Translations under genes and position numbers: made by a program | The notes under the pieces: model-generated | Told to the model about the DNA's origin: nothing | The model's input: only the letters and a program-made list of their open reading frames with translations | Databases searched by the model: none | Origin: Neptuniibacter marinus | GTDB lineage: Bacteria > Pseudomonadota > Gammaproteobacteria > Pseudomonadales > Balneatricaceae | Reading direction: 5' to 3' | NCBI RefSeq assembly: GCF_001597725.1 | Contig: NZ_LUTR01000024.1 | Span: forward strand, 1 to 51,358 | DNA: 51,358 nt | Shown: positions 7,968 through 16,222 of the stretch, one piece after another | Layout of the letters: each line of letters opens with the position of its first letter | How positions within the stretch are numbered: the stretch's first letter is position 1

Positions 7968-8454
7968 ATACATTCCTCTCACTTTATGCCTATTCATCTT
8001 ACAAGGCTGCGAATTGAACGAAACAAAACCGAGTATTGAAGTAGAAACCATTTCAGAACAAAAAAGCTGCCGAATAGAGCCTGCTAATCTCGACCGTTTA
8101 CAAAAAATAGAAAAGCTCTTTTTAGAAAACCCTGAACGACGTAGCCGAATAATGCAAAATGCTATCCGAGATAAAGACCAGACGCTTCTTGCTTTGCTGC
8201 TCTCAACACCGCTATCCTCTAAAGAACAGCTCCAACAAGCAAAACGCTATTACGCCAAATTTGTACTTTATCCAGATAAAGCCTGCCCTGGCGATCGATA
8301 TTTCGACTTAAGAGATCAATTAACCTCTGCCCTACTGTGGATGAGAGCTGAGCAAGACAATCTATTACAAGAAAACAAAACATTGCAGATTAAAATAGAT
8401 GCCTTAACTCAGATAGAAACTGATTTAAGTAAAGACAAAGAGATTCAGGAATGA
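7960..8454 (+). CDS. qseG: QseG-like outer-membrane lipoprotein of the GlrKR operon
   Basis: The start at 7960 gives MIRYIPLTLCLF and a lipobox ending LQGC, a proper lipoprotein signal. The frame open from 7903 would extend it inside the kinase gene and is not preferred. The mature protein is short, helical and charged, with a C-terminal coiled coil (about residues 130-160 of 164). In enterobacteria QseG is an outer-membrane lipoprotein that interacts with the sensor kinase QseE/GlrK and stimulates it. The identity here rests mostly on gene order and the lipobox, since this family diverges fast. Confidence 0.75.
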   Translation: MIRYIPLTLCLFILQGCELNETKPSIEVETISEQKSCRIEPANLDRLQKIEKLFLENPERRSRIMQNAIRDKDQTLLALLLSTPLSSKEQLQQAKRYYAKFVLYPDKACPGDRYFDLRDQLTSALLWMRAEQDNLLQENKTLQIKIDALTQIETDLSKDKEIQE

Positions 8455-9776
8455 AACCTCATATCCTTTTAGTCGATGATGACGCCTCTTTGCTAAAGCT
8501 TCTATCAATGCGTTTAGAGGCCAGTGGTTACCAGATTAGTTGTGCCGAAAGTGCAGAAGCGGCCCTAGAGGTGTTAGACGATAAGATTGATCTTCTGGTT
8601 ACCGATCTACGAATGGAAGGTATGGATGGTATGGCACTGTTTAAACAAGTGCAGCGCCTTTATCCACAGCTCCCTGTTGTTATTATCACTGCCCATGGAT
8701 CTATTCCTGAGGCCGTCACCGCTACCCAACAAGGCGTATTTGGTTTTTTAACTAAACCGATTGATCGTGACCAACTGATGCAAAATATTGAAGCCGCCTT
8801 AGCAAGCATCAGTCGAAGCGAAGGGGAATGGCGTAATAATATTATCAGCCGTAGCCATACTATGGAGCAACTACTCCAAGAAGCAGAGCAGATAGCCGCT
8901 TCCGATGTCAGTGTACTGATAACAGGAGCGAGCGGTAGCGGTAAAGAGCTATTGGCCAATGCCATTCATAAAGCGAGTCCACGTAGTAAAAAACCCTTTA
9001 TTGCCATTAACTGTGGCGCACTACCAGAGCAACTACTGGAATCAGAACTCTTTGGGCACAGCAAAGGAGCCTTCACTGGCGCAGTTAATAAACACGAAGG
9101 GCTATTTCAAGCTGCAAATGGAGGCACCTTATTCTTAGATGAAATCGGTGATATGCCAACGCCACTTCAGGTAAAACTATTAAGGGTGTTGCAGGAACGT
9201 CAAATCCGTCCCGTTGGGAGCACCGAAACCATTGCCGTGGATGTCCGTGTTATTTCAGCGACGCATCGAGATCTTGAGCAAGCGATGCAAGATAATAGTT
9301 TTAGGGAAGATCTTTTCTACCGCCTAAACGTAATCAATCTGCACTTGCCTCCCTTAAAGGACCGACCTGAAGATATTCTTCCTCTCGCGCGCTATTTTGT
9401 TGAACAAGCAGCTCTAAGGCACAACCCAAAAGTCAAAAACATCTCAAGTGCAGCCCTACAAGTACTTGCTCAATCCTCATGGCCCGGTAATGTTCGCCAG
9501 CTCGAAAATATTATTGAGAAAGTCACGGCATTAAGCACAACCCCAATCATTTCTGATACAGCTATCCACCGAGCATTAGCTAATCAAGAACAGGTCATTG
9601 CTAACTTTAATGATGCTAGGGCTGAGTTTGAAAAGAGATATCTCTGCAAAGTACTGCAGATAACTGAAGGTAATGTTACCCAAGCTGCGAAAATCGCCGG
9701 ACGCAACCGAACCGATTTTTACAAATTACTGAAAAAACATGCACTGGAAGCTGCTGATTACAAAAATGCGGAGTAA
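8451..9776 (+). CDS. glrR: Sigma54-dependent response regulator GlrR/QseF-like
   Basis: The 441 residues hold three domains. The receiver domain has phospho-acceptor Asp52 (LLVTDLRM) and Lys in FLTKPID. The AAA+ domain has Walker A TGASGSGKE, a GAFTGA sigma54-contact loop, Walker B GGTLFLDEIGD and an arginine-finger region. A Fis-type helix-turn-helix is at the C-terminus (GNVTQAAKIAGRNRTDFYKLL). It activates RpoN promoters after phosphorylation by GlrK. Its ATG overlaps the stop of the lipoprotein gene. A likely local target is the EF-hand promoter, which carries TGTC-N10-GACA upstream of a -24/-12 element. Confidence 0.94.
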   Translation: MKPHILLVDDDASLLKLLSMRLEASGYQISCAESAEAALEVLDDKIDLLVTDLRMEGMDGMALFKQVQRLYPQLPVVIITAHGSIPEAVTATQQGVFGFLTKPIDRDQLMQNIEAALASISRSEGEWRNNIISRSHTMEQLLQEAEQIAASDVSVLITGASGSGKELLANAIHKASPRSKKPFIAINCGALPEQLLESELFGHSKGAFTGAVNKHEGLFQAANGGTLFLDEIGDMPTPLQVKLLRVLQERQIRPVGSTETIAVDVRVISATHRDLEQAMQDNSFREDLFYRLNVINLHLPPLKDRPEDILPLARYFVEQAALRHNPKVKNISSAALQVLAQSSWPGNVRQLENIIEKVTALSTTPIISDTAIHRALANQEQVIANFNDARAEFEKRYLCKVLQITEGNVTQAAKIAGRNRTDFYKLLKKHALEAADYKNAE

Positions 9777-9799
9777 TCCATTACATTAATCCAACGCGA

Positions 9800-10594
9800 T
9801 TACTGATAATCATCCGGTAGTTTAATACCCATGGTATTTGCATCCTCTTGTGCAAGCGCCTTAAAACGCTCTCGTACTTTAGAACCTTTAGGTTTAGTCA
9901 GATAAAATAGCCATTTACTCGCAATTTCAGGTTTTAGCTGATGCTCCTCTCCCCAAGATTGGATAAACGTAAAGAGTGAGTCATCGCTTTTATCAGGCAA
10001 TGCGACAGGAACGGGGTTATCCAACTGCTCCCCTGCTCTTACCCGACGACAAAGAACCTCGTAGTTATATCGAAAATCAGGATATACATCCGCTGCATCT
10101 TCTGTACGTAGACGGAACCATCCCGTCGCTTTGCCCGCATGGTAAATGGCAGGGTGAGTCCACTGATGATGGGAAGCGCTGTCAGAAAAATTACACGCTT
10201 CTTCATAAGCATGTTTAGCCATGGGAAGGCCATAGTCTCCCGTCAAGCTTCTTAAAACTTTAATGAATTCAGAAATAGTCGGCATCCATGCACTATTTTC
10301 TTTACAGTAATCAATCGCAGCCACCAGCTCATTTTCAGTATAACCATCTAAGCTAAGTGCCCACTCTCGTTTTGCTATACGGATCTCATCTTGAGTTTCA
10401 AAACAGCTTTTAAACTTATGCCCATAGATCGCCATGAATCGGGCAAAGATCATATTTACAAAAGTTTTAACTTCAACACTCAGTTCGCGATTTTCCTGCT
10501 GTGTTTGATCATCACCAGTCTGTGTCTTTGATGTCCATGACTGCTGCGGTAACCCGTTTTCGCTTCTCTCGAGTATCTCGGCGGGGGTCTTCAT
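9800..10594 (-). CDS. Phage lambda P-like replication (helicase-loader-type) protein
   Basis: After a 35-residue polar leader, residues about 44-115 contain the segment typical of phage replication protein P: FVNMIFARF, then IAKREWALSL, then ELVAAIDYCKE and MPTISEFIKVLR. A second conserved block around 135-190 (WTHPAIYHAG, WFRLR) follows. Lambda P captures the host DnaB helicase and delivers it to an origin. Residues 200-264 are a divergent tail. The gene overlaps the upstream DnaT-like gene by 83 bases in another frame, which implies translational coupling. No other phage genes are nearby, so it looks like a domesticated chromosomal module. Confidence 0.78.
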   Translation of the reverse strand: MKTPAEILERSENGLPQQSWTSKTQTGDDQTQQENRELSVEVKTFVNMIFARFMAIYGHKFKSCFETQDEIRIAKREWALSLDGYTENELVAAIDYCKENSAWMPTISEFIKVLRSLTGDYGLPMAKHAYEEACNFSDSASHHQWTHPAIYHAGKATGWFRLRTEDAADVYPDFRYNYEVLCRRVRAGEQLDNPVPVALPDKSDDSLFTFIQSWGEEHQLKPEIASKWLFYLTKPKGSKVRERFKALAQEDANTMGIKLPDDYQ

Positions 10595-11441
10595 GACTTA
10601 AACCTGCTTTTTGTTCATTATTGATACGTTGTTGGCGACCCTCTTGGGTTTGTTTCTTAACCCACTCACGTTTCACCCAACCTAAAAATTTCTGATCCCA
10701 GTTTGTCTCTTTACGATCTTTATCTAACCAATAGAGAACGAACTCATCCAAACAGCTTAAGGCAAACTGCTGTGAAATATTGTGCCTTGGTAAAAGCGCA
10801 TACAAATTTTCCGATGGCTGCCAGCCTAACTCCATACCATGTAGCTGCTTATTACGCTGTTCATGTTGCTGGAATAACGCTTGCAGTTCATCGCCCTGAC
10901 GTACTTTTTTAGCCCACCCAATACTACCACCAAAGGTAGGAGCGGGACCGGCATTAGGCGTCGACGTTGTTTGATAAGTACTAACCGCAGCATCAGGGTA
11001 GTAAGGCGTATCCTGCTGTGATTCTATCGACTGACTCTCCACATAATGGTCTTCATTTGTAAATTTTTGAGGTGGCGCAATTGCACGCTCTTCAACAACA
11101 GGGAGCCGACTCACCATCTCAACATCTGATGTGCTATCGGCCCCATCCTCCTTTACAGGAAGGAACGTTACACGTACACGGCCATCCTGAGAAAAAGCGA
11201 CATCAACATACTCTTCCGCGACTAACAAACTGGTTAATTGAGCCAATCGTTCCTCATCCCAATAGGGTGCTAACAATAACCACTGCTGACGAGAAAGAAT
11301 AAATTCGGAAGTAGCATTATTCAGATTTTCAAGCTGTAAACGCTGTTGATAAATCGTTAGCAATACAGCAGCTTCAACACCTACTTTATGAATAAGAGAG
11401 GGATAAAGCACAATAGGTGTTTCAGGAAAAGAGTAATTCAT
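10512..11441 (-). CDS. DnaT-like primosomal protein with C-terminal ssDNA-binding domain
   Basis: The 309-residue protein has an N-terminal winged-helix-like domain (about residues 1-90, FILSRQQWLLLAPYW), a long Pro/Ser/Thr/Gln-rich linker (about 95-185) and a C-terminal DnaT ssDNA-binding domain (about 200-265). The last contains the signature series GWQPSENLYALL, ISQQFALSCLDEFVLYW and WDQKFLGWVKREW. A basic tail follows. E. coli DnaT works with PriA/PriB and DnaC in replication restart. Here the partner encoded immediately downstream is lambda P-like rather than DnaC, which suggests the pair jointly loads helicase. DnaT proteins are usually near 180 residues, so this one is long because of the linker. 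Confidence 0.8.
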   Translation of the reverse strand: MNYSFPETPIVLYPSLIHKVGVEAAVLLTIYQQRLQLENLNNATSEFILSRQQWLLLAPYWDEERLAQLTSLLVAEEYVDVAFSQDGRVRVTFLPVKEDGADSTSDVEMVSRLPVVEERAIAPPQKFTNEDHYVESQSIESQQDTPYYPDAAVSTYQTTSTPNAGPAPTFGGSIGWAKKVRQGDELQALFQQHEQRNKQLHGMELGWQPSENLYALLPRHNISQQFALSCLDEFVLYWLDKDRKETNWDQKFLGWVKREWVKKQTQEGRQQRINNEQKAGLSHEDPRRDTREKRKRVTAAVMDIKDTDW

Positions 11442-11463
11442 TAAATAGAACTGACCTTACAAA

Positions 11464-11495
11464 TAAAAAAGCCGCAGTCTAAGCCACGGCTTTAG
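11464..11495 (-). terminator. Terminator after the CBS-domain gene
   Basis: On the minus strand AAAGCCG pairs with CGGCTTT across a 12-base loop, followed by TTTTATTT. It separates the CBS gene from the DnaT-like gene. Confidence 0.75.
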
Positions 11496-11511
11496 ACATA
11501 ACATTAAATGA

Positions 11512-11919
11512 TCAACCGTTTTGAGCGAAGTTCTCTACTGCACGTAAAACATCACGACGACTAATCTGGCCGATCAGTTTACCATCTTTTACCACAGGTA
11601 AACGGCGACGTTTATTATTAATAAACTCTTCTGCCACTTTAATAATATCCGCATCATGGTTTATGGTGTAAACCTCTTCAGACATATACTTGCCCACAGT
11701 GCCGCCCATCTCTTCTTCATGATACGTTAGCGTGAGAATGGCTTTTAAACAATCAACTTCCGACATCAAACCAACCAAATTACCTTTGGTATCCAAAACC
11801 GGTGCCCCGGTAATATGATGCTCAAGTAGTAAGTTGATCGCTTCAAAAAGATCAGTCTCAGGCGTAAAAGTGATTAAATCAGTACACATATAATCCTGAG
11901 CTTTTACGGATCTCAACAT
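11512..11919 (-). CDS. Tandem CBS-domain protein
   Basis: The whole protein (135 residues from the chosen start) is a single Bateman module of two CBS domains: about 8-65 (DYMCTDLITFTPETDLFEA, then HHITGAPVLDTKGNLVGLMSE) and about 75-130 (YMSEEVYTINHDADIIKVA, then RRLPVVKDGKLIGQISRRDVL). Such modules bind adenine nucleotides and usually regulate a partner. The second in-frame ATG (11919) is chosen because GGAGG is seven bases before it and almost touches the first ATG (11925). It is a single-gene unit with its own terminator. The partner is unknown. Confidence 0.88.
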   Translation of the reverse strand: MLRSVKAQDYMCTDLITFTPETDLFEAINLLLEHHITGAPVLDTKGNLVGLMSEVDCLKAILTLTYHEEEMGGTVGKYMSEEVYTINHDADIIKVAEEFINNKRRRLPVVKDGKLIGQISRRDVLRAVENFAQNG

Positions 11920-12068
11920 TAGCATTCCTCCAAGGCAATAGACATCAATTACCGAATATCATAAAACCGGGAAACCTATCGCCCTTATGGCGAAACATGC
12001 CCGACACTGTCTTTATATTTACACCTAAGCGCCTAAGCCGCAACAAAATAGAACTGATCAAGATCAGC

Positions 12069-12923
12069 TTAATTGAATACAACCGTCTTATTACCATGTA
12101 CAAGCACTTTGTCTTCTAAGTGCCAACGCAAACCTCGCGACAGTACAGTTTTTTCCACATCACGACCTAAACGCACCATATCCTCAGGCTCATCACGATG
12201 AGTAATTCGAATCACATCTTGGTCAATTATAGGCCCTGCATCCAATTCCTCTGTCACAAAATGGCAGGTTGCACCAATTAGTTTAACACCACGCTCATGG
12301 GCTTGATGATAAGGCTTAGCCCCAGCAAACGAAGGCAGGAAGCTATGATGAATATTGATAATTCGATGTGTATAAGCCGCACAAATATCCGTAGGTAGTA
12401 TCTGCATATAACGAGCTAGCACGACGACATCAGCATCATGTTCTCGAATAAGATGACTGACTTTGTCAAAATGCGGTTGTTTGTTCTCTTTATCGACAGG
12501 CACATGATGGTAAGGAATTTTATGCCACTCCACCATACTTCTTAAGTCATCATGATTGGAGATAACACATACGATCTCACAATCTAATTCCCCTTCATGA
12601 TAACGATAGAGCAGATCAGCTAAGCAGTGAGACTCTTTACTGGCCATAAGAATAACTTTCTTTGGCTGGGCCGAATCGGTTACTTCCCAATTCATATTGA
12701 ACGACTGAGCTATAGGAGCAAAAGCCTCTTTAAACTCTTCTAGGGAATATGGCAGCGTCGTAGCACAGACCTCTACACGCATAAAAAAATAGCCGGAGCT
12801 ACTATCAGAATGTTGATTAGCATCAGAAATGGAACCACCATGGCTGGAGATAAAATTACTAACCATCGCGACAATCCCTACCCTATCTGGGCACGATAAC
12901 ACCAACCTGAATTTACGTTCCAT
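12069..12923 (-). CDS. purU: Formyltetrahydrofolate deformylase
   Basis: PurU hydrolyses 10-formyl-THF to formate and THF, supplying formate for PurT and balancing one-carbon pools. The 284 residues match the family. An N-terminal ACT domain (about 4-80, LVLSCPDRVGIVAMVSNFIS) precedes a formyltransferase catalytic domain (about 90-280) with HHSFLPSFAGAKPYHQA, which holds the catalytic His, and CHFVTEELDAGPIIDQD with the catalytic Asp. The gene stands alone. The ACT domain suggests allosteric control by methionine/glycine, as known for E. coli PurU. Confidence 0.95.
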   Translation of the reverse strand: MERKFRLVLSCPDRVGIVAMVSNFISSHGGSISDANQHSDSSSGYFFMRVEVCATTLPYSLEEFKEAFAPIAQSFNMNWEVTDSAQPKKVILMASKESHCLADLLYRYHEGELDCEIVCVISNHDDLRSMVEWHKIPYHHVPVDKENKQPHFDKVSHLIREHDADVVVLARYMQILPTDICAAYTHRIINIHHSFLPSFAGAKPYHQAHERGVKLIGATCHFVTEELDAGPIIDQDVIRITHRDEPEDMVRLGRDVEKTVLSRGLRWHLEDKVLVHGNKTVVFN

Positions 12924-13090
12924 TAATCCCTAACTCCACAGCAAAAAATCGAGTGGACATTCTAGCAGCAGTTATCAGTGCATTGTAATTATTATAAACA
13001 CCAAAAAATAATAACTATTTTGATTTTTTAACAATACTTTTCCATTCAAGCGTTCCCTCATATACTGAAAGAAGTAGGGAGACCGATTAG

Positions 13091-14617
13091 ATGAATTACA
13101 CACCAGAAAGAATGAATCCTTTAAAAGCCTGTCGCTTGGGCTTAGACACCCATCAAGAGCTCACCATTTATTTACGACAAGATAGCCCTGTATGCCGTTC
13201 AGAAGGTTTTTCTGCGCTCTCTCGCGTACTTGTTCATACAGACCATAAACATTTAATCGCTACGCTACATATGGTGACAGGCGATCTTTTGAGCCCCGGA
13301 GAGATTGGCTTTTCAGAATCCGCTTGGAAACGGATGGAACTCGAAGAAAACGTATCTGTATGGCTATCCCATCCGAAGCCCGTGCAATCACTCTCATATA
13401 TCAGAGCTAAGGTATATGGTAAGGAACTGTCCGGAGAACAGCTAAAAGAGATCATTGATGATATTGTCGCCGGACGCTATGCGGATGTACATTTAGCCGC
13501 TTTTATCACTGCATGTGGTGGTGATAATTTAAATATCCGCGAGATCACTGACCTCACTAAAGCCATGGTAAATTCCGGCAGTAAAATAGAGTGGGGCCTA
13601 CCTTTAGTTGTTGATAAACATTGTGTAGGCGGACTTCCGGGAAACCGCACCACCCCGATTCTAGTATCTATTTTAGCTGCCGCTGGGCTCATAATGCCTA
13701 AAACATCATCCCGGGCGATCACCTCCCCTGCGGGCACTGCGGATACGATGGAAACATTAACAAATGTTGATCTTAGCTTAGAATCTATGCGTGCTGTGGT
13801 CGAAAAAGAAGGTGCCTGTCTTGCCTGGGGTGGCTCAGTTAAGCTATCGCCCTCCGATGACCTTTTGATTCAAGTTGAGCGCGCACTAGATATTGATAGT
13901 GAGGGCCAGCTGATCGCATCAGTACTGTCGAAAAAGATTGCTGCTGGAGCGACCCATGTAGTCATTGATATACCTGTCGGCCCTACCGCAAAAGTAAGAA
14001 GTCGTGAAGCGGCAGAAATTTTATCCAATAATTTTAAAGCGGTAGCAACCACCTTAGGCTTAACAATCAGGGTACTCTTTACCGATGGTTCGCAACCGGT
14101 TGGACGCGGTATAGGCCCATCGCTTGAAGCAAGAGACATCCTCGATGTATTACAAAACACCCCCTCAATGCCACAAGATCTCCGACAACGTTCAGTGGAA
14201 GTGGCTGGGGCTATGCTGGAAATGGCGAAAGACCTTCCCCCCGGTGAAGGCATAAAAGAAGCTTTAAGTATTTTGGATTCAGGTGCTGCTTGGGAGAAGT
14301 TTCAAGCGATCTGTTTAGCCCAAGGCGCCTTAAAGTCACCTCCTATTGCTCCGTACCGGTATGAACTCATCGCCCATACCCACGGGACGGTAAAATGCAT
14401 TAACAATAGAAAACTCGCCAAAGTCGCCAAACTTGCCGGAGCACCAGCGGACTTAGCCGCTGGTGTAGATTTACACTGCAAAATTGGTGACCCTGTTATC
14501 CACAATCAACCTCTTTTAACCATTCATGCCGAAAGTTCAGGTGAATTAAGCTACGCCGTAGAATATTTAGAAGACCACTTAGATGTTATTGAACTGATAG
14601 AAAAACCAAAAGGCTAA
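13091..14617 (+). CDS. Thymidine phosphorylase-family enzyme, archaeal AMP-phosphorylase type
   Basis: The 508-residue protein has an extra N-terminal domain (about 1-90) that ordinary bacterial DeoA lacks but archaeal AMP phosphorylases have. It is followed by the phosphorylase core: KHCVGGLPGNRTTPI (about 176-190), PKTSSRAITSPAGTADTME (about 204-222), an alpha/beta domain, and a C-terminal lid domain. The family cleaves nucleosides or NMPs with phosphate; the AMP-phosphorylase branch yields base plus ribose 1,5-bisphosphate. The next gene starts three bases after the stop and encodes a PRPP-synthetase-like enzyme, so a nucleotide-salvage operon is likely. The true substrate (thymidine or NMP) is not decided by sequence. 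Confidence 0.85.
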   Translation: MNYTPERMNPLKACRLGLDTHQELTIYLRQDSPVCRSEGFSALSRVLVHTDHKHLIATLHMVTGDLLSPGEIGFSESAWKRMELEENVSVWLSHPKPVQSLSYIRAKVYGKELSGEQLKEIIDDIVAGRYADVHLAAFITACGGDNLNIREITDLTKAMVNSGSKIEWGLPLVVDKHCVGGLPGNRTTPILVSILAAAGLIMPKTSSRAITSPAGTADTMETLTNVDLSLESMRAVVEKEGACLAWGGSVKLSPSDDLLIQVERALDIDSEGQLIASVLSKKIAAGATHVVIDIPVGPTAKVRSREAAEILSNNFKAVATTLGLTIRVLFTDGSQPVGRGIGPSLEARDILDVLQNTPSMPQDLRQRSVEVAGAMLEMAKDLPPGEGIKEALSILDSGAAWEKFQAICLAQGALKSPPIAPYRYELIAHTHGTVKCINNRKLAKVAKLAGAPADLAAGVDLHCKIGDPVIHNQPLLTIHAESSGELSYAVEYLEDHLDVIELIEKPKG

Positions 14618-14620
14618 CCC

Positions 14621-15499
14621 ATGAAACCACTATTATTTAATCTGAACTCCGATACGCCATTGGCCAACAAGGTCGCAGATAGATTGAAAGCTGATTTGGG
14701 TGAGCTAGATACCAGACTCTTCCCGGATGGGGAAAGTTATTTGCGCGTTTTAAGTGACTGTAAAGATCGCTCGATCATTGTATTCTGCAATTTATATCAA
14801 CCTAATAATAAAACACTAGACCTTATCTTCTTAGCCAACACTCTCAAGGAACTTGGCGCTAAGCATATAGGCTTAGTGACACCCTACCTGCCCTATATGA
14901 GGCAAGATAAACGCTTTAAGCCCGGTGAATGTGTTACGTCTCGCCCCTTTGCTCAACTGCTATCTACTCATTTTGATTGGCTCGTCACCCTAGACCCTCA
15001 CCTCCATCGCTATCACTCACTGGATGAGATCTACAGTTTAGAGGGCCATGTAGTTCACGCAGCGCCAATGATTGCCAACTGGATCAAAAATAATATCCAG
15101 CAACCTCTTTTGATCGGCCCCGATAGTGAAAGTGAACAGTGGGTGTCTGATGTTGCTCAACTGGCTAATGCGCCCTTCCAAGTACTGTCAAAAGTGCGTA
15201 AAGGTGACTATCAAGTGGAGGTCTCACTCCCCGATGTGGAACAATGGCAACAACATACCCCTATTCTGGTCGACGATATAATCTCCAGTGGAAAAACAAT
15301 GCTGCAAACCGTTCAGCATTTACATTCAGCAGGTCTATCAACACCTATCTGCATTGGTGTGCACGGCTTATTCTCTAATAACGCATACGAAGAACTTACG
15401 GCAAAAGCTAAGGTCATCACTTGTAACTCTATCCCTCATCTAAGCAATCAAATAGATATCAGTGACGCACTCTCACATGCTATATCTGAGCATCTATGA
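14621..15499 (+). CDS. Ribose-phosphate pyrophosphokinase-like protein
   Basis: The 292-residue protein is of the PRPP synthetase family. It has the N-terminal FPDGESYLRV segment, the catalytic flexible loop region YLPYMRQDKRFKPGE (about 88-102), DPHLHRYHSLDEI, and the PRPP-binding loop ILVDDIISSGKT (about 214-225). It is shorter and more divergent than the housekeeping Prs (about 315 residues), which is probably encoded elsewhere. It is translationally coupled to the AMP-phosphorylase-like gene. It may make or consume PRPP from the phosphorylase product, but PRPP synthetases use ribose 5-phosphate, so a modified substrate range is possible. Confidence 0.82.
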   Translation: MKPLLFNLNSDTPLANKVADRLKADLGELDTRLFPDGESYLRVLSDCKDRSIIVFCNLYQPNNKTLDLIFLANTLKELGAKHIGLVTPYLPYMRQDKRFKPGECVTSRPFAQLLSTHFDWLVTLDPHLHRYHSLDEIYSLEGHVVHAAPMIANWIKNNIQQPLLIGPDSESEQWVSDVAQLANAPFQVLSKVRKGDYQVEVSLPDVEQWQQHTPILVDDIISSGKTMLQTVQHLHSAGLSTPICIGVHGLFSNNAYEELTAKAKVITCNSIPHLSNQIDISDALSHAISEHL

Positions 15500-15553
15500 A
15501 TCAGTAATGATGAAACGAATAAAGCTATTCCCAAGGATTACCCACTAAAAAGT

Positions 15554-16129
15554 ATGATATTTCAACCTGACTATTGGCTAAAAAATAATTTTATCTCTGA
15601 ACAAGAATCTAGCGCCTTCTTATCGCTCCTAATTGAACAAATTGCTTGGCGACAAGATAAAATTCGCATGTTTGGAAAGACTGTCAGCATCCCTAGACTA
15701 CAAACCTTTATGGGTGATCAAGGTATCAACTACACCTACTCAAACCTCAGCCTTAAAACCGAAGAATGGCATCCTGTAGTCGCTGAAATTAAGGAACGTA
15801 TTGAGACACTAACAGGCCACTCTTTTAATTCAGTACTACTTAACTACTATCGTGATGGAAACGACAGTATGGGTTGGCATCGAGATAATGAACCTGAATT
15901 AGGTAAAAATCCGACTATTGCCTGCGTATCCCTGGGTGCATCGCGAACATTTACACTTAGAGATATAAACAACAAGAGCACAAAACAACAACTGACACTC
16001 AAAAACGGTTCTCTATTATGGATGGGTCCACAACTCCAGCAACAATGCCAACACGCCCTCCCGAAAAGGCTTAGCTGCAAAAATCCGCGGATAAGTTTAA
16101 CGTTCAGGCAGATTCAATCAAAAACATAA
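15554..16129 (+). CDS. AlkB-like 2-oxoglutarate/Fe(II) dioxygenase (alkylated-DNA repair)
   Basis: The 191-residue protein carries the full metal triad: His109 and Asp111 in MGWHRDNE and His167 in QHALPK. The 2-oxoglutarate-binding arginines are Arg179 and Arg185 in PRISLTFRQ. NSVLLNYYRDGNDSMGWH and VSLGASRTF match the ALKBH2/3-type AlkB proteins, which remove 1-methyladenine and 3-methylcytosine from DNA by oxidative demethylation. It follows the PRPP-synthetase-like gene by 54 bases and may be co-transcribed, though no functional link is evident. Confidence 0.92.
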   Translation: MIFQPDYWLKNNFISEQESSAFLSLLIEQIAWRQDKIRMFGKTVSIPRLQTFMGDQGINYTYSNLSLKTEEWHPVVAEIKERIETLTGHSFNSVLLNYYRDGNDSMGWHRDNEPELGKNPTIACVSLGASRTFTLRDINNKSTKQQLTLKNGSLLWMGPQLQQQCQHALPKRLSCKNPRISLTFRQIQSKT

Positions 16130-16222
16130 ATAGACCTATGACTAATAAATAAGGCTATTACGCTATAGTAAAGTGCAACCGCTTGGTATTATGTACAGAT
16201 TCATAATAATTAAGATTGGCCA

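Noticed and set aside
9800-11441. Prophage remnant
   Set aside because: Only the two replication genes are phage-like; no integrase, repressor, structural gene, att site or composition break was seen.
13234-14505. Several minus-strand open frames inside the AMP-phosphorylase-type gene
   Set aside because: They are antisense shadows of a well-conserved gene, without ribosome sites or recognisable products. The same holds for the antisense frames in groEL, phoX, fumarase and other genes.
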